Shown piece by piece: positions 32,781-45,311 of a stretch of 64,000 nucleotides of DNA (positions are counted from its first letter, which is position 1; every line of letters starts with the position of its first letter). Where the stretch lies: NCBI GenBank assembly GCA_905160935.1, contig CAJHZI010000449.1:691501-755500 (forward strand), read 5' to 3'. Below the pieces are notes generated by a model. The model was not told where the DNA came from. It saw only the letters and a program-made list of their open reading frames with translations, and made no database searches. Source of the stretch: Enchytraeus crypticus. Taxonomy: Eukaryota > Annelida > Clitellata > Enchytraeida > Enchytraeidae. A program made the translations under genes and the position numbers.

Positions 32781-34305
32781 CGGTGTAAAGAACCTGGGGT
32801 TTGATAAAAACGATTCAAGCAATACGTGCTGAATCGCCGCCCGGCTACTCGAGGTCATCAATCGGCTTAAAAGAATTGTTGAAGCAGACTGCATTAAATC
32901 TTTGCAAAGTCATGGAAAGCCTTTGCCAAAGAAAAGATGTCTCTCGCTTATCGCCGGTTTGCTCTGCAATAAGTCTGCCTATGCCATTAATAAAGTCAAC
33001 TCCTTCGGGATTCATCGGGCCCATGGTTTCAATAGCCACCGGAACAACTTCATATCCTAAGGACAGATCACGGTATTTATCCAACTTCCTAGAGGCGGCA
33101 TGAACAGCAGCACCACCGGCTGTGACTGAAGTCGTATTCAGGTAGGAGTTTGCCATAGTGTCAATGACCGTGCGTCCCAAACGGCACATTTACCGTTGCA
33201 CCAGGGCACTAAAGTCATGCCGTCCGGACGCTTGCCGTCTGATCTGGACAACCCACTTGGTTCCTTAGAGGAAGGGATGCCTGCTCGAAAGTGCTCGCCA
33301 TATTATGTCATTTAAATTGTGATGGCGAGACATTCTACCTGAGCTTCGTTTGCAGGAGAGGCCGTGGAGACCTAAAGCGTCGACTTCATGACCGCAGGGG
33401 CACATGTGAGGCTCGCAAGTTTTCGCCCCTAAACGGAAACTAACAGCTACTCGAATCGCCTCATTGTCTAAAAATAGCCCACAAGAAGCAACAGGGAGAG
33501 CGTGAAGCCAGTCGCTGCTTCTTTTAGTTGATACAGCTAGGAGTCGTGCTCTGTCTACTGCATTGGACTGGGATTCTAACAGACTGTTATAAATCCGATC
33601 CACTATAGGACGGTCCCATGATTTCTGGCTACTGACTGAGGTAGAAGGTGGAGCACTGGAGGTGAGGCTTTTGGACCAAACTGACAACGCAACGTCAATG
33701 GAACTATCGGCAGAAAGGGAGCACTTATGAAGGATGGCGTCTTGCAACTGCCTCGTTCCCATCGCTGATGCCCAAAAGGCTGAAGGCGCGATATGGGAAA
33801 CAAGACGAATTCCAAGACCACCCATGCTCACCGGTAGACTGGCTTGCTGCCACTGCAAAACAGACAAATCTGCGTTGATAACGGCGCACAAGCATTGCCT
33901 AAGAGCCTCGTCGTAGTCTAAAAGCCGCGGATTAGAGAAGCTCGGACTAGAGCGCAGAACGTGCATAAGTTTAGGTGCACTTAAAGAAAAGCGAAGGATT
34001 GTTAAAGCATCATGAGCGGCTAGCGACTTCAAGCGTGATGCTGTACGTTTGAGGTCTTCAAGGCGACTGGATAAAGCGGTGGTAGTAGCTTCTTCTCCAG
34101 AGAGTGGCGCGCCGAGTAGAGAACTATGGGATAGGCACATTGGCACAAATGATGACAAAACTGAGTTGCCCGGAGATTTGCAAACTGATGAAATGACTTC
34201 GCACTTGGTGCGATTCAACTGAAGCCCAAATTCTTGGCCTCTGTCGATGATAGTCTGTACATCATTTGCAATCGACGACTCGCAACCACCTAGAAACTAT
34301 TATTA
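32690..34305 (-). mobile_element. 5'-truncated non-LTR retrotransposon with putative restriction-like endonuclease
   Basis: Minus-strand frames 34218-33265 and 33189-32845 are consecutive parts of one LINE protein: reverse transcriptase C-terminus (LRFSLSAPKLMHVLRSSP, ASLPVSMGGLGIRL), a Cys/His knuckle (CPCGHEVDALGLHGLSC), [12 protein letters not shown], then [12 protein letters not shown]...VWD and a C-terminal PVAIETMGPMNPEGVDFING...FLWQR. The knuckle plus RHxN and PD...D arrangement resembles the restriction-like endonuclease of R2/R4/Hero-type elements (inference). Two frameshifts (near 33290 and 33190) make it inactive. The 3' end is a short UTR with a CCCC/GGGG stem, then poly(A) (T-run at 32731-32776) and (AAT)n. 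Confidence 0.85.
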
Positions 34306-34323
34306 TTATTATTATTATTATTT

Positions 34324-34542
34324 TATAGCTGCTTAAAAGAGTTGCTGAAGCAGACTGCATTAAATCTTTGCAAAGTTATTGAAACCCTTTGCCAAAGAAA
34401 AGAGGAATCTCGCTTATCGCCGGTTCGCTCTGCAATTAGCCTTCCTATGCCATTAATGAAGTCAACTCCATCGGGATTCATGGGGCCCATGGTTTTAATG
34501 GCCACCGGAACAACTTCGTACCCTAAGGACAGATCATTATTA
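34324..34542 (-). mobile_element. Second 3'-end copy of the same LINE (~217 bp)
   Basis: Minus strand: AIKTMGPMNPDGVDFINGIG, RLIAERTGDKRDSSFLWQR, FNAVCFSNSFKQL, about 90% like the copy at 32845-33110. It is flanked on both sides by (TTA)n, which is the element's own tail on one side. It is a severely 5'-truncated insertion just upstream of the larger copy. Confidence 0.88.
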
Positions 34543-34894
34543 TTATTAATGATTTATTATTATTATCATTATTATTTATGTTATTATTATTATTAGCAAC
34601 GGACATTTCTATGGCAGCGTCATGGCTGAAATCGGTCTTCGAGACTACTTTACAGAGAGAGAGAGAGAGAGAGAGTTAAATAATAATAAATTAAACAAAA
34701 ATTACATGTAAATGTAAATTTAGATTTAAAAAATGTCTACACATATAATTCATAATATTATTATTAATTATTATCATTAGTTTCATAATTATATTTAGTG
34801 CAGTGCGCTTGTTTTATTATTTACTTCATATCATCGCTTTTCTTGTTGTATTACTGATTGTATGCGGTTCTAATTTTAATGCATTTTCATTTTT

Positions 34895-34990
34895 ACAAAT
34901 CTTCAGTATAACCAGTCCTGTGAATATCCGAGATTTTACTCTCAGATCAGCACGGTTGGGGTTTCGAACCCGCCAGAATTCAATTGAAAA
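34895..34990 (-). mobile_element. SINE 'A' fragment, minus strand
   Basis: AACCAGTCCTGTGAATATCC, GAGATTTTACTCTCAGATCA, GCACGGTTGGGGTTTCGAAC. Reverse complement of the body of the copy at 18933. Confidence 0.75.
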
Positions 34991-34994
34991 GTTG

Positions 34995-37900
34995 AATGAG
35001 TGCAACCTATGCTAGGAAGATGGATCAACAAATTCATCCTTCCACAAAAGTCTAAGCCTTATTCATATCTTATGCAACGCATATCCTGAAATCTGTAAGA
35101 TTTTATTAGTCATTTGAAAACTTTCAAAAGAAACATAAAAAGTATATTTTTTATTCTATTTTCTGCGCAGAATCCCAGTTATTGTAGATTCGAAATACCT
35201 TTCAGATTTTTTTCGGGATTTTCTTAGCTAAATTAATTCATGCTATTATTTTGCCTGTAATGCTTGCTGATTTCTATATTGTTGATTTCTTGTAATAGTT
35301 GATTTTCACAAAGAGATAACTTGACATGATTTACGTTATTAAGCTGCTTTAACGTTGCTAGTTCATACATCGAGATATATTACTCCGTTATACGGCCATA
35401 CAGCTTTTTAGATGTTAACATAATTTAATACTTTTTATATGTGAGAGCCAAAGAAAGGTATTTGCTGAAAGCACAGTTCATAAATTGCTGAGCGTCTATA
35501 TTTATAATATAGCAATAGCTCAGTGAGTAGAACGTCAAATAAAATTTTGAAGACTTGAGATATCGGTGTCCATTCCCAGCTGGAGCTGATCATAGAGTCA
35601 AATCTCAGATGTTTACAGAACTTGTTAACTGGAGAATTAAATATGAACTGGGTTAAGCTGGCGGTAGTAAAAGTGATAGCTATCATTCTGGTTGATTATT
35701 CAGTATAATACGCATTAAAGAGAGTCAAGAGCTCTTTCGTTTTAAATTTATCTATGTCAGTGTTTCTGAGTGTAAAAACATTAGTGCTCATATTACTGTT
35801 TGAAAGATTACAATTAAAATAAACAGAAATAAAAAATACTCGTTGATAAAGTAAGTGTATTTTAATTATCTAAAACAAAACACCACTTTTTGATTGCTAC
35901 TAAGCAAATATCTAGGTATTCGCTGAAAAAGTTAGTAGCGCAGGTCAGTAGCAGTTGCCAGTTTGATTACTGTGAAACTACCAGTTTAACAACCAGTAAC
36001 CTACTGTTGTATTCATTTTTGTGACGGTAGCTCGAGTGTGTCTAGTCGTCTTTAAGAGAAGGCTTGTGCTTCTGAACCTTGACGCTAAGCCTACAACCTA
36101 CCTACCTACAGTATGTGAACAGTAATTGTAAAACAAAACACCCATTTTGGAACTTATCACTGTCATTAGTTGCATCAATGGTATACGAATGAGGCAGATA
36201 TAGAGCGTTGTGAAATCAAGGCAGTGCACAAGAGGAAAGTAGCACTCAAAGCTTATTACCTGCGCTCAGTCCAACTCAGTCGCTCAGAGTCGCACTGATG
36301 TACGTGACACTGGATATGTACGATTCTGTGAGTAAATCATTGATAGCGCACTACAGGATTAGAATAGAAATAAGATCAGAGTAATTTGCGCCATTTTGTC
36401 TCAAGTGTAGCGCTGTTAATCGCTACTAAATATTAGCGATTGTAATGAATATAGTTTCTAATGAAATGTAAGTCAGCTAATCACTGTTCGATTCTATAGG
36501 GTGTCTGATGCAGGATAACGTCAGATTAACGATGTACTAGTATAGTATACAATTATCCTATGCAAGCAAGGTGGGATTAAGTTACGCATAATCAGTATGC
36601 ATATTAGGTAGACAAACATTTCGCGTGAGAAATTAGACGTATAGAAGTTCTACTCTTTACGGTGACGGTTACTTGCTGTGTTTATATGGTATCGCGATTG
36701 ATATTATTGAATTGCCGAGGCCATGCAAATAATAAATGAGCAATTTTAACAACGTTTTGTTAACGTTAGAAATAATTTTCAATATTTTTAGTTTAAGTCA
36801 AAGTATTTGTATACAGCTGTTGCAGGCTGAGTCTATTATTTATTAATTTTAATTACTGCTTTATTATTCTTTACATACAGTTCTCTGTCACACGGTAGGT
36901 CCAATCGTTCCAGTTTTCAAACTATATAAGCTTAACTTACAAAATGTTTAATTAATTAAAACCAAATGATAAAATCCAGTTTAGCTTTAAATTTTGCACA
37001 AGTGACTTACGGATAAAGCAAAGTGTGTTACAAGAATATGCATGAGAAAAAATATAAAGTTGTAAGTACCTTCACATCTGTTTTAATTTCAATGAGTATT
37101 CTTTTATATATTGAAATTGAAACAGATGTGAAGGTGTTTCAATTTCAACAAACCGCGTCCGAAACCGCTTCCGATCTTAACCTTTTAGTGTCTATTTACT
37201 TATTTTCAATTATAGTTTCATGGTCAGATTAATATAATTATAGCTATTTAATTAAAATTAATTATAGTTATTAATTATAGTTATATGATTATAGTTATTT
37301 TAAATATAGTTGCATGGTCTGCTTATTTATATATAATTGGATACATCTTCATACCATGACCATGGGATGTCACACTTTTACAAGGAATTAACTCATCCGA
37401 CATTCCTATAAGGTTTATTCTAAGTCGCCCTCTGAATATCATACTTTTTAGCGTGCATATACGTGTAGTGTTGTTCGTTGTTCGGGGGCGAGTAAATTAA
37501 GAGAAAATACTAAACAAATAATATAAAACTAAATGTATTCATTTGGAGCCATTTATAATTTAAGATAAACATTTAATATCCATTAAATTGATATATATTG
37601 CCGAAAAAGCGAATTGATAAATGCATGTAAATGTATACTCTACATGTGTGCTGCACTGCCTTTTGAATTATATTGTAGTGTATACTTCAGCTAAGAAAAC
37701 TGTAACACTAGTAGAGAAAAATTACGTTGCAAACCTATCTCTAAACAAATCTGCTGAAAGGGGAGTATTTTTATTTGTGTGCACTGTGTACAAATGATAG
37801 TTTTACTAGAATCCAATTTTGTGGCGATTGAAAAATTACATTCGCAGTGCAATTACACGGACCTACAGCTCAATTTGGATTAGGATTAACATTTTCCGTT

Positions 37901-38425
37901 AAGTACTTTCTAGCAGATGAGCGGTGAGCAACAATTTACTTTCAATTTGGGATCGAATGAGGTTGGCTGAGCGGTAATTTCCTGGATCGACTCAGATTTT
38001 ACTCCGCTCTGGTCATCGGCTCACGGCCAATGTCATCATCACCATCACCATCATCATCATCGTCATCAACTTGAGGAATCGCATTATCGTCGTCCAGCAG
38101 TCGAGTCAATTCTGGAAATAGAGTGGAAACGATAGAGTTATTATGCTTGCCGACTTCTACTTAGTCGGATTGATTTTGGTAAGGTTATCGATTTCTTTAT
38201 TTAATAAACTATTTTTTGTTTAAGTAAATACATTGAATAAAATAAATATTATAATTTTACGCATGGTAATACAGCGTAATATATCTTTATATATTTTGAT
38301 ATTGTATGTTACATTAAAGCATATTGAAACAGTTAATTCGACATCCTAAATATAGGCAAGAAAATGCCTATATCTAGAAGCAGTAAAATTTTAAACATAT
38401 CCTAATCTATATTCTGAAATAGGAT
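34995..38425. other. Intergenic, no gene recognised; degraded repeats
   Basis: Contains a weak retroposon G trace (35020-35095), a decayed SINE A (35515-35710, GCTCAGTGAGTAGAACGTCA ... GGAGCTGATCATAGAGTCAA), an inverted repeat at 37068-37135 and a (CAT)n patch at 38031-38067. No reading frame with recognised similarity. Confidence 0.4.
37068..37135. repeat. 26-bp-arm inverted repeat
   Basis: ACCTTCACATCTGTTTTAAT continuing TTCAAT (37068-37093) pairs with 37110-37135 (ATTGAAATTGAAACAGATGT, GAAGGT), with one mismatch and a 16-nt loop. Confidence 0.93.
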
Positions 38426-38429
38426 AGGC

Positions 38430-38512
<83 letters not shown>

Positions 38513-38560
38513 ATATATATATATATTGTATATATATATATATATTGTATATATATAATT

Positions 38561-38635
<75 letters not shown>

Positions 38636-38665
38636 GCATACATATATACATATATATTTATCATA
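38430..38665. repeat. (TA)n microsatellite block
   Basis: Almost pure TA with short interruptions (ATTGTATA, TACAGTA). Long Tyr/Ile frames through it are not genes. Confidence 0.95.
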
Positions 38666-39306
38666 TTATATAATGTCTAAATTAAATGGTTGATAGCCTT
38701 TGATATTGTAACTCATGGTGTATCGATATAGTATTAGATGAAATTGGGATGAAGTCTTTAAATATCATGCAGTCGAAGGTTGCAGCTTAAACACTTCGCA
38801 CAACAAAAACAAAAAATAACAACAACAGCAATAATAATAATAACAACAACAGCAACTACAAACACAACAACTACAACAACAATAGGCAGAGAAGAAGACA
38901 AACATCGATTAAAATTAAATGTGGAAACCAAGTAACATCTAGCCGACCATATTGCATCTAAACATTAAGAATGTTTATAGTCCAATGTAATGATGCATTT
39001 ATCTCTCTCAGATATTATGATGGAATAGAAGCGATAAGGCATGAAATGTATTATTAATTTTTACATTCCTTAAAATTCTCGACAGATGTAAACATATAGT
39101 CTACTACCTTGCAGAGGCTTATCTATCTTTCAAAATCTTAGGAAGATAAAGATTTACTGCTTCATCTATGTGTCAAGGGCAGCACTTCTACCTCGTCTAG
39201 AGGCGCCTAATGACACACACTCGTGCTACTAGTGACGGTATCTTTTAAGTTTTCAAATCGCGCACAAAATTGGATTCCCAAAGAATTAAGTTTGATAAAA
39301 ATAGAA

Positions 39307-39476
39307 TTAATTTCTGGATGATTTAACCTCCGCCATGTTGAATAAATTCATCGAGGAAGTCTTTCCTCTTTGAAGCGGTTTCATCGCGATGTGTTCATTA
39401 TCAATCGTTAGTTTCTTTACGCTAGAGTTGCTGACATTAAAGCTAGTGGACATGCCGCTCTTTCGAATCAGAGTAG
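39307..39476 (-). CDS. Candidate terminal exon, unknown gene
   Basis: After an acceptor TTTCGACTGCAG on the minus strand, 55 codons are open to a TAA: TLIRKSGMSTSFNVSNSSVK, KLTIDNEHIAMKPLQRGKTS, NLFNMAEVKSSRN. Sequence composition is more even than the surrounding AT-rich DNA, and the Lys/Ser-rich tail looks like the cytoplasmic end of a larger protein. I recognise no family and found no phase-compatible partner exon. It could be a chance frame. Confidence 0.3.
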
Positions 39477-39689
39477 CTGCAGTCGAAATAAATGCAAATA
39501 TTGGATCTATCAACTTTCAACGTTATTTTAATGATCCAAAAAGCATTTGAAATACTGTTATTGAGATATAACAACAATTCCGAAAATAATTCGATATATT
39601 CTACTAATAGCTTGCATGTTTATTGGGTGAACTTATCCACTAATCAAATTAGAACCGTTAATACCGGTTCACACCGGTTCCTTAGAGTA

Positions 39690-39897
39690 CTGACAAACAG
39701 AGGTATACATGTAGTCATAGAGGTAGATATGTAGTCATAGAGGTATATATGTAGTCATAGAGGTATATACATAGTCATAGAAGTCATAGAAGTATAAATG
39801 TAGTCATAGAGGTATACATGTAGTCATAGAGGTATACATTTAGTCATAGAGGTATATATGTAGTCATAGAGGTATACATTTAGTCATAGAGGTATAA
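39690..39897. repeat. 20-bp minisatellite
   Basis: About 10 copies of GTAGTCATAGAGGTATACAT with length variants. Confidence 0.92.
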
Positions 39898-40474
39898 CCT
39901 GATATGTCAGTTGTAGCATATAAAATGAATTCATAATGCGATTAATATCTATTTTTATTGGCTCGAATATCTATACTGTTAGACTGAGATGTCCATAGAC
40001 AGACGTTTTAGAACGGTAACTATTTATTGACTGTTCGATACATTGATTGATTTGACTAAATGACTTTCATAATGATCGGCTGATTTATTATTGACTTAAC
40101 TGATTGATTGATTGTCTGATTGATTGATTGATTGGTTGTCTGATTGATTAATTGATTTATTGTTCATTGACAAATTGATAAATTATTAAATTTAATGATA
40201 AATCAGATAAATCGATAGATCTATCAGTCGATATATTCACTGTCTGTCAATCGCACGATCGTTACATATATTCCTTTTTGCGAGATTTAGTAATAACAAA
40301 TGTACAGTCGTTGATCTACCATAGATCCTTCCATTCAAGGCCATGTTCCAACACCGTTCAACGGCTTTGTTCAACGGATTTCAATCACTTTTCAAATAGC
40401 TATTTATCAACCCTGGCTCTAACTCGCACATCAGGCTTATGAAGATTTACGACCGCTCTCATCATTAAACCTGG

Positions 40475-40870
40475 GGTCTTCTTCTTCTTCAGTGCACTGC
40501 CTAGTGGCAGGTTCAAGGTACATATTCATACTCAAAGTCTGTTTTCTCGCTCCATAAGAGCACTCCTTAGATCAACAAGTTAATCTCTTTACAAAGTCTG
40601 TGCCTTAGCCATACCTTATGTAACCTATAGCTTTGGAAAGTATGGCTTCTGAGGTGGTTTTCCGTTGCCTTTCTCAGTTTGATGGATTAATTACCATTTA
40701 ATCCTGGGGGAAATTATTTCGTGGTGAGGTGGGTCTCCTCTTACCATCCTCAGCTCCTGCCTTTAGTCGCCTCTTACGTTCACGCAGCAGATTGTTTGCG
40801 GTTGCCCAATTCTGCAGTGGTCCAACCTCACCCGAGCACAACACGGGGCAAACCTGGGGTAATTTTACAA
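40475..40870 (-). mobile_element. Retroposon 'G', longest copy
   Basis: On the + strand: (CTT)n, AGTGCACTGCCTAGTGGCAG (stem-loop 40497-40510), GTTCAAGGTACATATTCATA, CTTATGTAACCTATAGCTTT, TTAATCCTGGGGGAAATTAT, TCGCCTCTTACGTTCACGCA, AACCTCACCCGAGCACAACA. The tail is GAA-type rather than GA-type. Frames across it (40698-41036 -, 40721-41017 +) are repeat-derived. Confidence 0.85.
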
Positions 40871-41039
40871 AATAGTCAACTACGCTGTAGAGGCTGTGTT
40901 TTAAATCCTTGCCAGCGATTTGTACCGGAAGTCTTCTACTGTCTGGTGAGACGTAGTAACGTTTCCATAAAGTCATTTTTATCCGTGGATTCAGACAGTT
41001 ACATAATATATATGTAGGTAGCCTGACACAAAGCAAAAT

Positions 41040-42415
41040 GAGTTCAGTAACGAAATAACTTTGTCCCAGAAAAGCTTAAAATTAAAGGAGCTTAGAGGGT
41101 CTTAGTATGAATGAATGTGACAACATTTGTGATATTGACTAGCAAAGGATTATTATAGGTCCAATAACTTTGACCTTGAACCAAGCGAAGCAAAGATGCA
41201 TCGATATAACGTCTTGAAGAGGAGGATTCTGACCTTGACGTTAAACCCACAACATTAGCGGTATACCGGCCACACGCTACTGCGCACGTCACATAAATAG
41301 TGAATTTAATTTATCTTGCAAAGCTAATATCACTAGAATTAATTATCACTAGAAAATGAACATTTCTAGACTTGATAGCGGCTGATTGATGGCTGTTTAA
41401 ATTTTAGATTATGGTAATTCGAGGGCCTTTCACGAAGATTGACTGAGAATTGCAAACCAGCCTGACGATTAGTTGACATTGTTGTTAGAGTATTTTAAAA
41501 GTACAGTTTAAGAGTATTGGAGAAGTATCGTATACGATACGCAGTTTGAGAGTATTGTATAAGCATTGAATATGATGTGCAGTTTAATTGAAGTATTGCA
41601 GAAGTACCGTATATGATAGGCCTATACATTTTAAGCGTATTGTATAAGTTTCGTATATGACATGCAGTTTAAGAGTATTATAGAAGTATCTAATTTGATA
41701 TGCAGTTTCAACAAAAACAGCTATATTTTAGTTGCATTTCATCACAATTGACTGGACCTAATGAACTCTTTCTAAGGTAAAATGTGGTAAATTTTTCATG
41801 TTCTCTAACATATAGATATTAAACTACAACTCGTATCTATACAGACAAAATTTTGTTTACAAATAATAAAAAATTAAAGGCATTAAATAGTTGTATATCG
41901 TTGGCGTGAAATTAAACAGAAATCCTTTCGAAGGTGATCTTGGAAATTCGTACTCGAGTTTAAATCCAGTAACAGTTTGCAATTCGGGCACGCTCCATGG
42001 GCTCATTGAGATTCAACGACCATTTCTACTGTTGACATTTCATTAGAATTGACGCCGTGGATCACGACTCGGTTCTTATGTAACTGGAATTTGGTCGATG
42101 ATGGAAAATGAATGAAGACGGTTTGTGGATACAGGAGAGGGGGAGGGAGAGAAGTATCAACTGGTTTGTACCTGGATCTCACGCAGGTCCCTCATGTTCT
42201 GAAGATGATTTAAGAGTTTGCACAGTATTGAAGTTGCTATATAAACAACAATGACTTTTCCATTCCATATTTTAATATTTACATTTTTACATCTGTTTTA
42301 CTTTTTTTCCTGATTTAAGCCGATTCTGTTCGTATGATGTTAATTGCACAAAGTATTGCAATTTTCTTCTTCCGCTCAGCGATTTAGGAATAAACAAAGC
42401 ATTTAATACAGTATA
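41040..42415. other. Intergenic, no gene recognised
   Basis: Contains a short degenerate ~60-bp tandem pattern at 41490-41710 (GTATTGTA.AAGTAT.GTATATGATA). A minus-strand frame at 41092-41292 has no recognised homology. Confidence 0.4.
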
Positions 42416-42429
42416 TACATGTATAACAT

Positions 42430-42631
42430 TGCATATATGCATGTATATATATATATTATATATTATTATTATATATATTATATATTATTATATATATTAT
42501 ATATATTATATATTATTATATATATTATATATATTATTATATATATGATATATATATATTATATATTTTACGTATACTTTAGTAAATTTTTTTTATAAAC
42601 ATATGCTAAATAATATATATATATATATACA

Positions 42632-42686
<55 letters not shown>

Positions 42687-42732
42687 TACATGTATATTTA
42701 TATATATATATATTTATTTTTATATTTACATT

Positions 42733-42789
<57 letters not shown>

Positions 42790-42795
42790 TAAAGT
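42430..42795. repeat. (TA)n / (TATTAT)n microsatellite block
   Basis: TA-rich tract in two parts (42437-42570 and 42614-42788) separated by ~45 bp. Confidence 0.95.
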
Positions 42796-43295
42796 ATAGC
42801 CTATAATTTCCTTCTCTAATGAATATATATAATATAAATATAGTATATTAAAACAATATGTGTTGTAACTCAGATAACCCACGCTAGAACATACAACATC
42901 CCTCTCTGATTAGAAAATGCAGATTTTAAATCTCCGATTTTAACCACAACCGTGTGGTTAAGACAGCCTTGTAAACTTTCCATAATTATGCGGATTAAGT
43001 CGTTCTGCAGTGTTACTTTATTGCTGATATTCTTTATTTATTTATTCATCAAATCAAACATTAAAAACGCAGCAAAGCAAACAGAGAAGTGAAATATAGA
43101 AACGTTTGTGTGAACGGAAGATGCAGGCCATAGAAGCGCTTACATATTCCGGATGTTGTTCATTAAAAGTAGAAAAGTCAAATAAAAAGCTTAATGAATT
43201 AACATTATGGCACAAGAGTCAAGGTAATCACAGAAATAGACAAAATAAATTCACTACACAAATTCACTATACCAGCAAAAACAAAAAAAAAATTA

Positions 43296-43599
43296 TCAGT
43301 CTGAATTTAGCTCTACGCGAGGAACAATAACAACAACAATAGTGCTACTGTTGTCCATGACAACATTGAGCGGGAGAGGGGGGACAGGCACGCTCAAGTC
43401 CCTGATATACAGAAGACTTTGAGAGCGAGAGACGACGGGACGAAAGCTCGATCCATCGCCAGGGCTCGATGACCCCTGGGTCGCCCAGAGCCCGTGGTAC
43501 CAGGCACTGGGGGTCAGAGCAAATCCATTGTAAGAGTCACGGCTAATGCGTACGTCGTAGTGTGAGGCTTGGCTAGGAATGTCCATTCCATCCGAATCG
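43296..43599 (-). CDS. Candidate exon, unknown gene (GC-rich)
   Basis: The minus strand has a good acceptor, CTGGCTTTTCCACAG, at 43600, followed by an open frame: DSDGMDIPSQASHYDVRISR, DSYNGFALTPSAWYHGLWAT, SFRPVVSRSQSLLYIRDLSV. GC content is clearly above its surroundings, the behaviour of real exons in this window. The last ~25 codons before the stop at 43296 run through repeat D (43330-43372), so the true exon probably ends earlier at an unassigned donor, or the repeat supplies the end. No family recognised. Confidence 0.4.
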
Positions 43600-43855
43600 C
43601 TGTGGAAAAGCCAGTGTCAATGTAATGGTTGTTCTAACGGAGTAGTACACGTGAAAGATTGCTTATCGGAGAAGAGTCAGACTTGTTTTAGTTCTTGATT
43701 TAAAGCGCGCGTTGTTATTTTCTGTGGCGGGCATTCGTCAATATTATTCGAAAATAAGTTTAGTTGATATCGAAAAGCCAAAAGTAACTAATAGTAGAAA
43801 ATAAGTTTAAAAAATTAATGATGACTAGCGCATACAATATATATTATGTAGAGGT

Positions 43856-44100
<245 letters not shown>

Positions 44101-44189
44101 AAGGTGAAAGGTGGTAGTCCTTCCCTCATCTGTGCGATAGTTTTAAATATTTATTTCACGCTGCTGATGAATCTTGTGTTTTATTGGAG

Positions 44190-44278
44190 GGAGATAATCA
44201 TCAGAAGTCGAATCTACCACATCTAGCAAATGTGTATTGCCTTATGGCAAGGAAACGGACGTTAAATTCTTATTGTTT
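44190..44278 (+). repeat. Repeat 'E' fragment
   Basis: GGCAAGGAAACGGACGTTAA at its end, as in the copy at 3660-3818; the upstream part is divergent. Confidence 0.5.
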
Positions 44279-44399
44279 GTTTGATGGATTCGCTAAAAAT
44301 TGTTTTTGTAAAACATTCATAAGTAGAAAATATCTTAAGTGGCACTGATAATGAATGTAAAATGAGCACGTAAATTATAGGATGCAGTTGATCAGTAGG

Positions 44400-44531
44400 A
44401 AACGTCTTATATAGTACATGTGTATTATATGTAGTGTGTATATACAGTATATTTGTATATATATTATATACATAGTATACATGTATAGTATATATACATG
44501 TATACTGTATATATATATATATACATACATA

Positions 44532-44582
<51 letters not shown>

Positions 44583-44590
44583 TATTCATG
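44400..44590. repeat. TA-rich microsatellite
   Basis: (TA)n with TACATG and TACAGTA interruptions. Confidence 0.9.
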
Positions 44591-44953
44591 TATAATGTAG
44601 ATAGGTCTATATCGGTCCTGTGTCTATTTGAGATGTTAATCTCTGCTACGCTCGCTTACGGTCGAATCTAGCATGAATTTGAACAATTACACATACTAGA
44701 CCAGAAATACGCAGAATTATGTAACCGCCGTAGTAGCGCAAAATTAACAATTTAGGGAACATTTCAGGTAGTATGTTGCCACTTTTGTTGTACAAGACCA
44801 GACCTACCTCAAGCCTCCCATGCTGGGCCCACAAACATATCCTATTGTTGTTCCACTATCATACTGATCTCTTACAAGTGCAATCATTGCACTTGCACTG
44901 CAACATTGCACTGCAATGTGCATATGTCGCTCGATTAAATTTCAAATTTCCAG

Positions 44954-45199
44954 GAAACGTCCGGAAGAATAAGTATACAACCTTCCCTACACAACTCGCT
45001 GGATTCTCTGCTAGTCACTGTTACACGCACAAGACGTGGAACATTGACTGTGGATTCTGGGACCGGTTTAGTAGGTCTATTACAGCGATATGGAAAGCGG
45101 AATCTAATCAAAGGCAACACTCCGCAGTCTCGATCATCGTCCGAAGATTACAATCCTGAAGTCGTTCAGGAGCAGCATCCAGCCTCCAGGAGCAGCTAA
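44954..45199 (+). CDS. Candidate exon, unknown gene (GC-rich, 81 codons)
   Basis: Follows the acceptor AAATTTCCAG. The frame starting at the acceptor is open for 81 codons to TAA: ETSGRISIQPSLHNSLDSLL, VTVTRTRRGTLTVDSGTGLV, GLLQRYGKRNLIKGN, then Ser/Glu-rich. Base composition is near 50% GC against about 35% around it. The frame has no internal ATG and is easily overlooked. LLQRYGKR looks like an amidated-peptide cleavage site, but nothing else supports a neuropeptide precursor. It is the last exon of something, or an internal exon if a donor (TTTA|GTAGGT) is used. Confidence 0.4.
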   Translation, partial: ETSGRISIQPSLHNSLDSLLVTVTRTRRGTLTVDSGTGLVGLLQRYGKRNLIKGNTPQSRSSSEDYNPEVVQEQHPASRSS

Positions 45200-45311
45200 T
45201 AGAGCGAGCTAAACCAGTTGTGATCATATCTCACTGCTCCCGGGTCCAACGTCAGAATCTGAAGGACTAAGTCTGTTGGGACTTGTGTCGTATGGTATAT
45301 AATTGACGTTG

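Noticed and set aside
40698..41036. 112-codon minus-strand frame and its plus-strand counterpart
   Set aside because: Lies across retroposon G, whose other copies do not keep the frame open.
42172..42198. Possible 27-nt minus-strand microexon (NMRDLREIQ) between ATCTTCAG and GTACAA
   Set aside because: Too short to support, and its phase does not connect the candidate exons at 43.3 and 39.3 kb.
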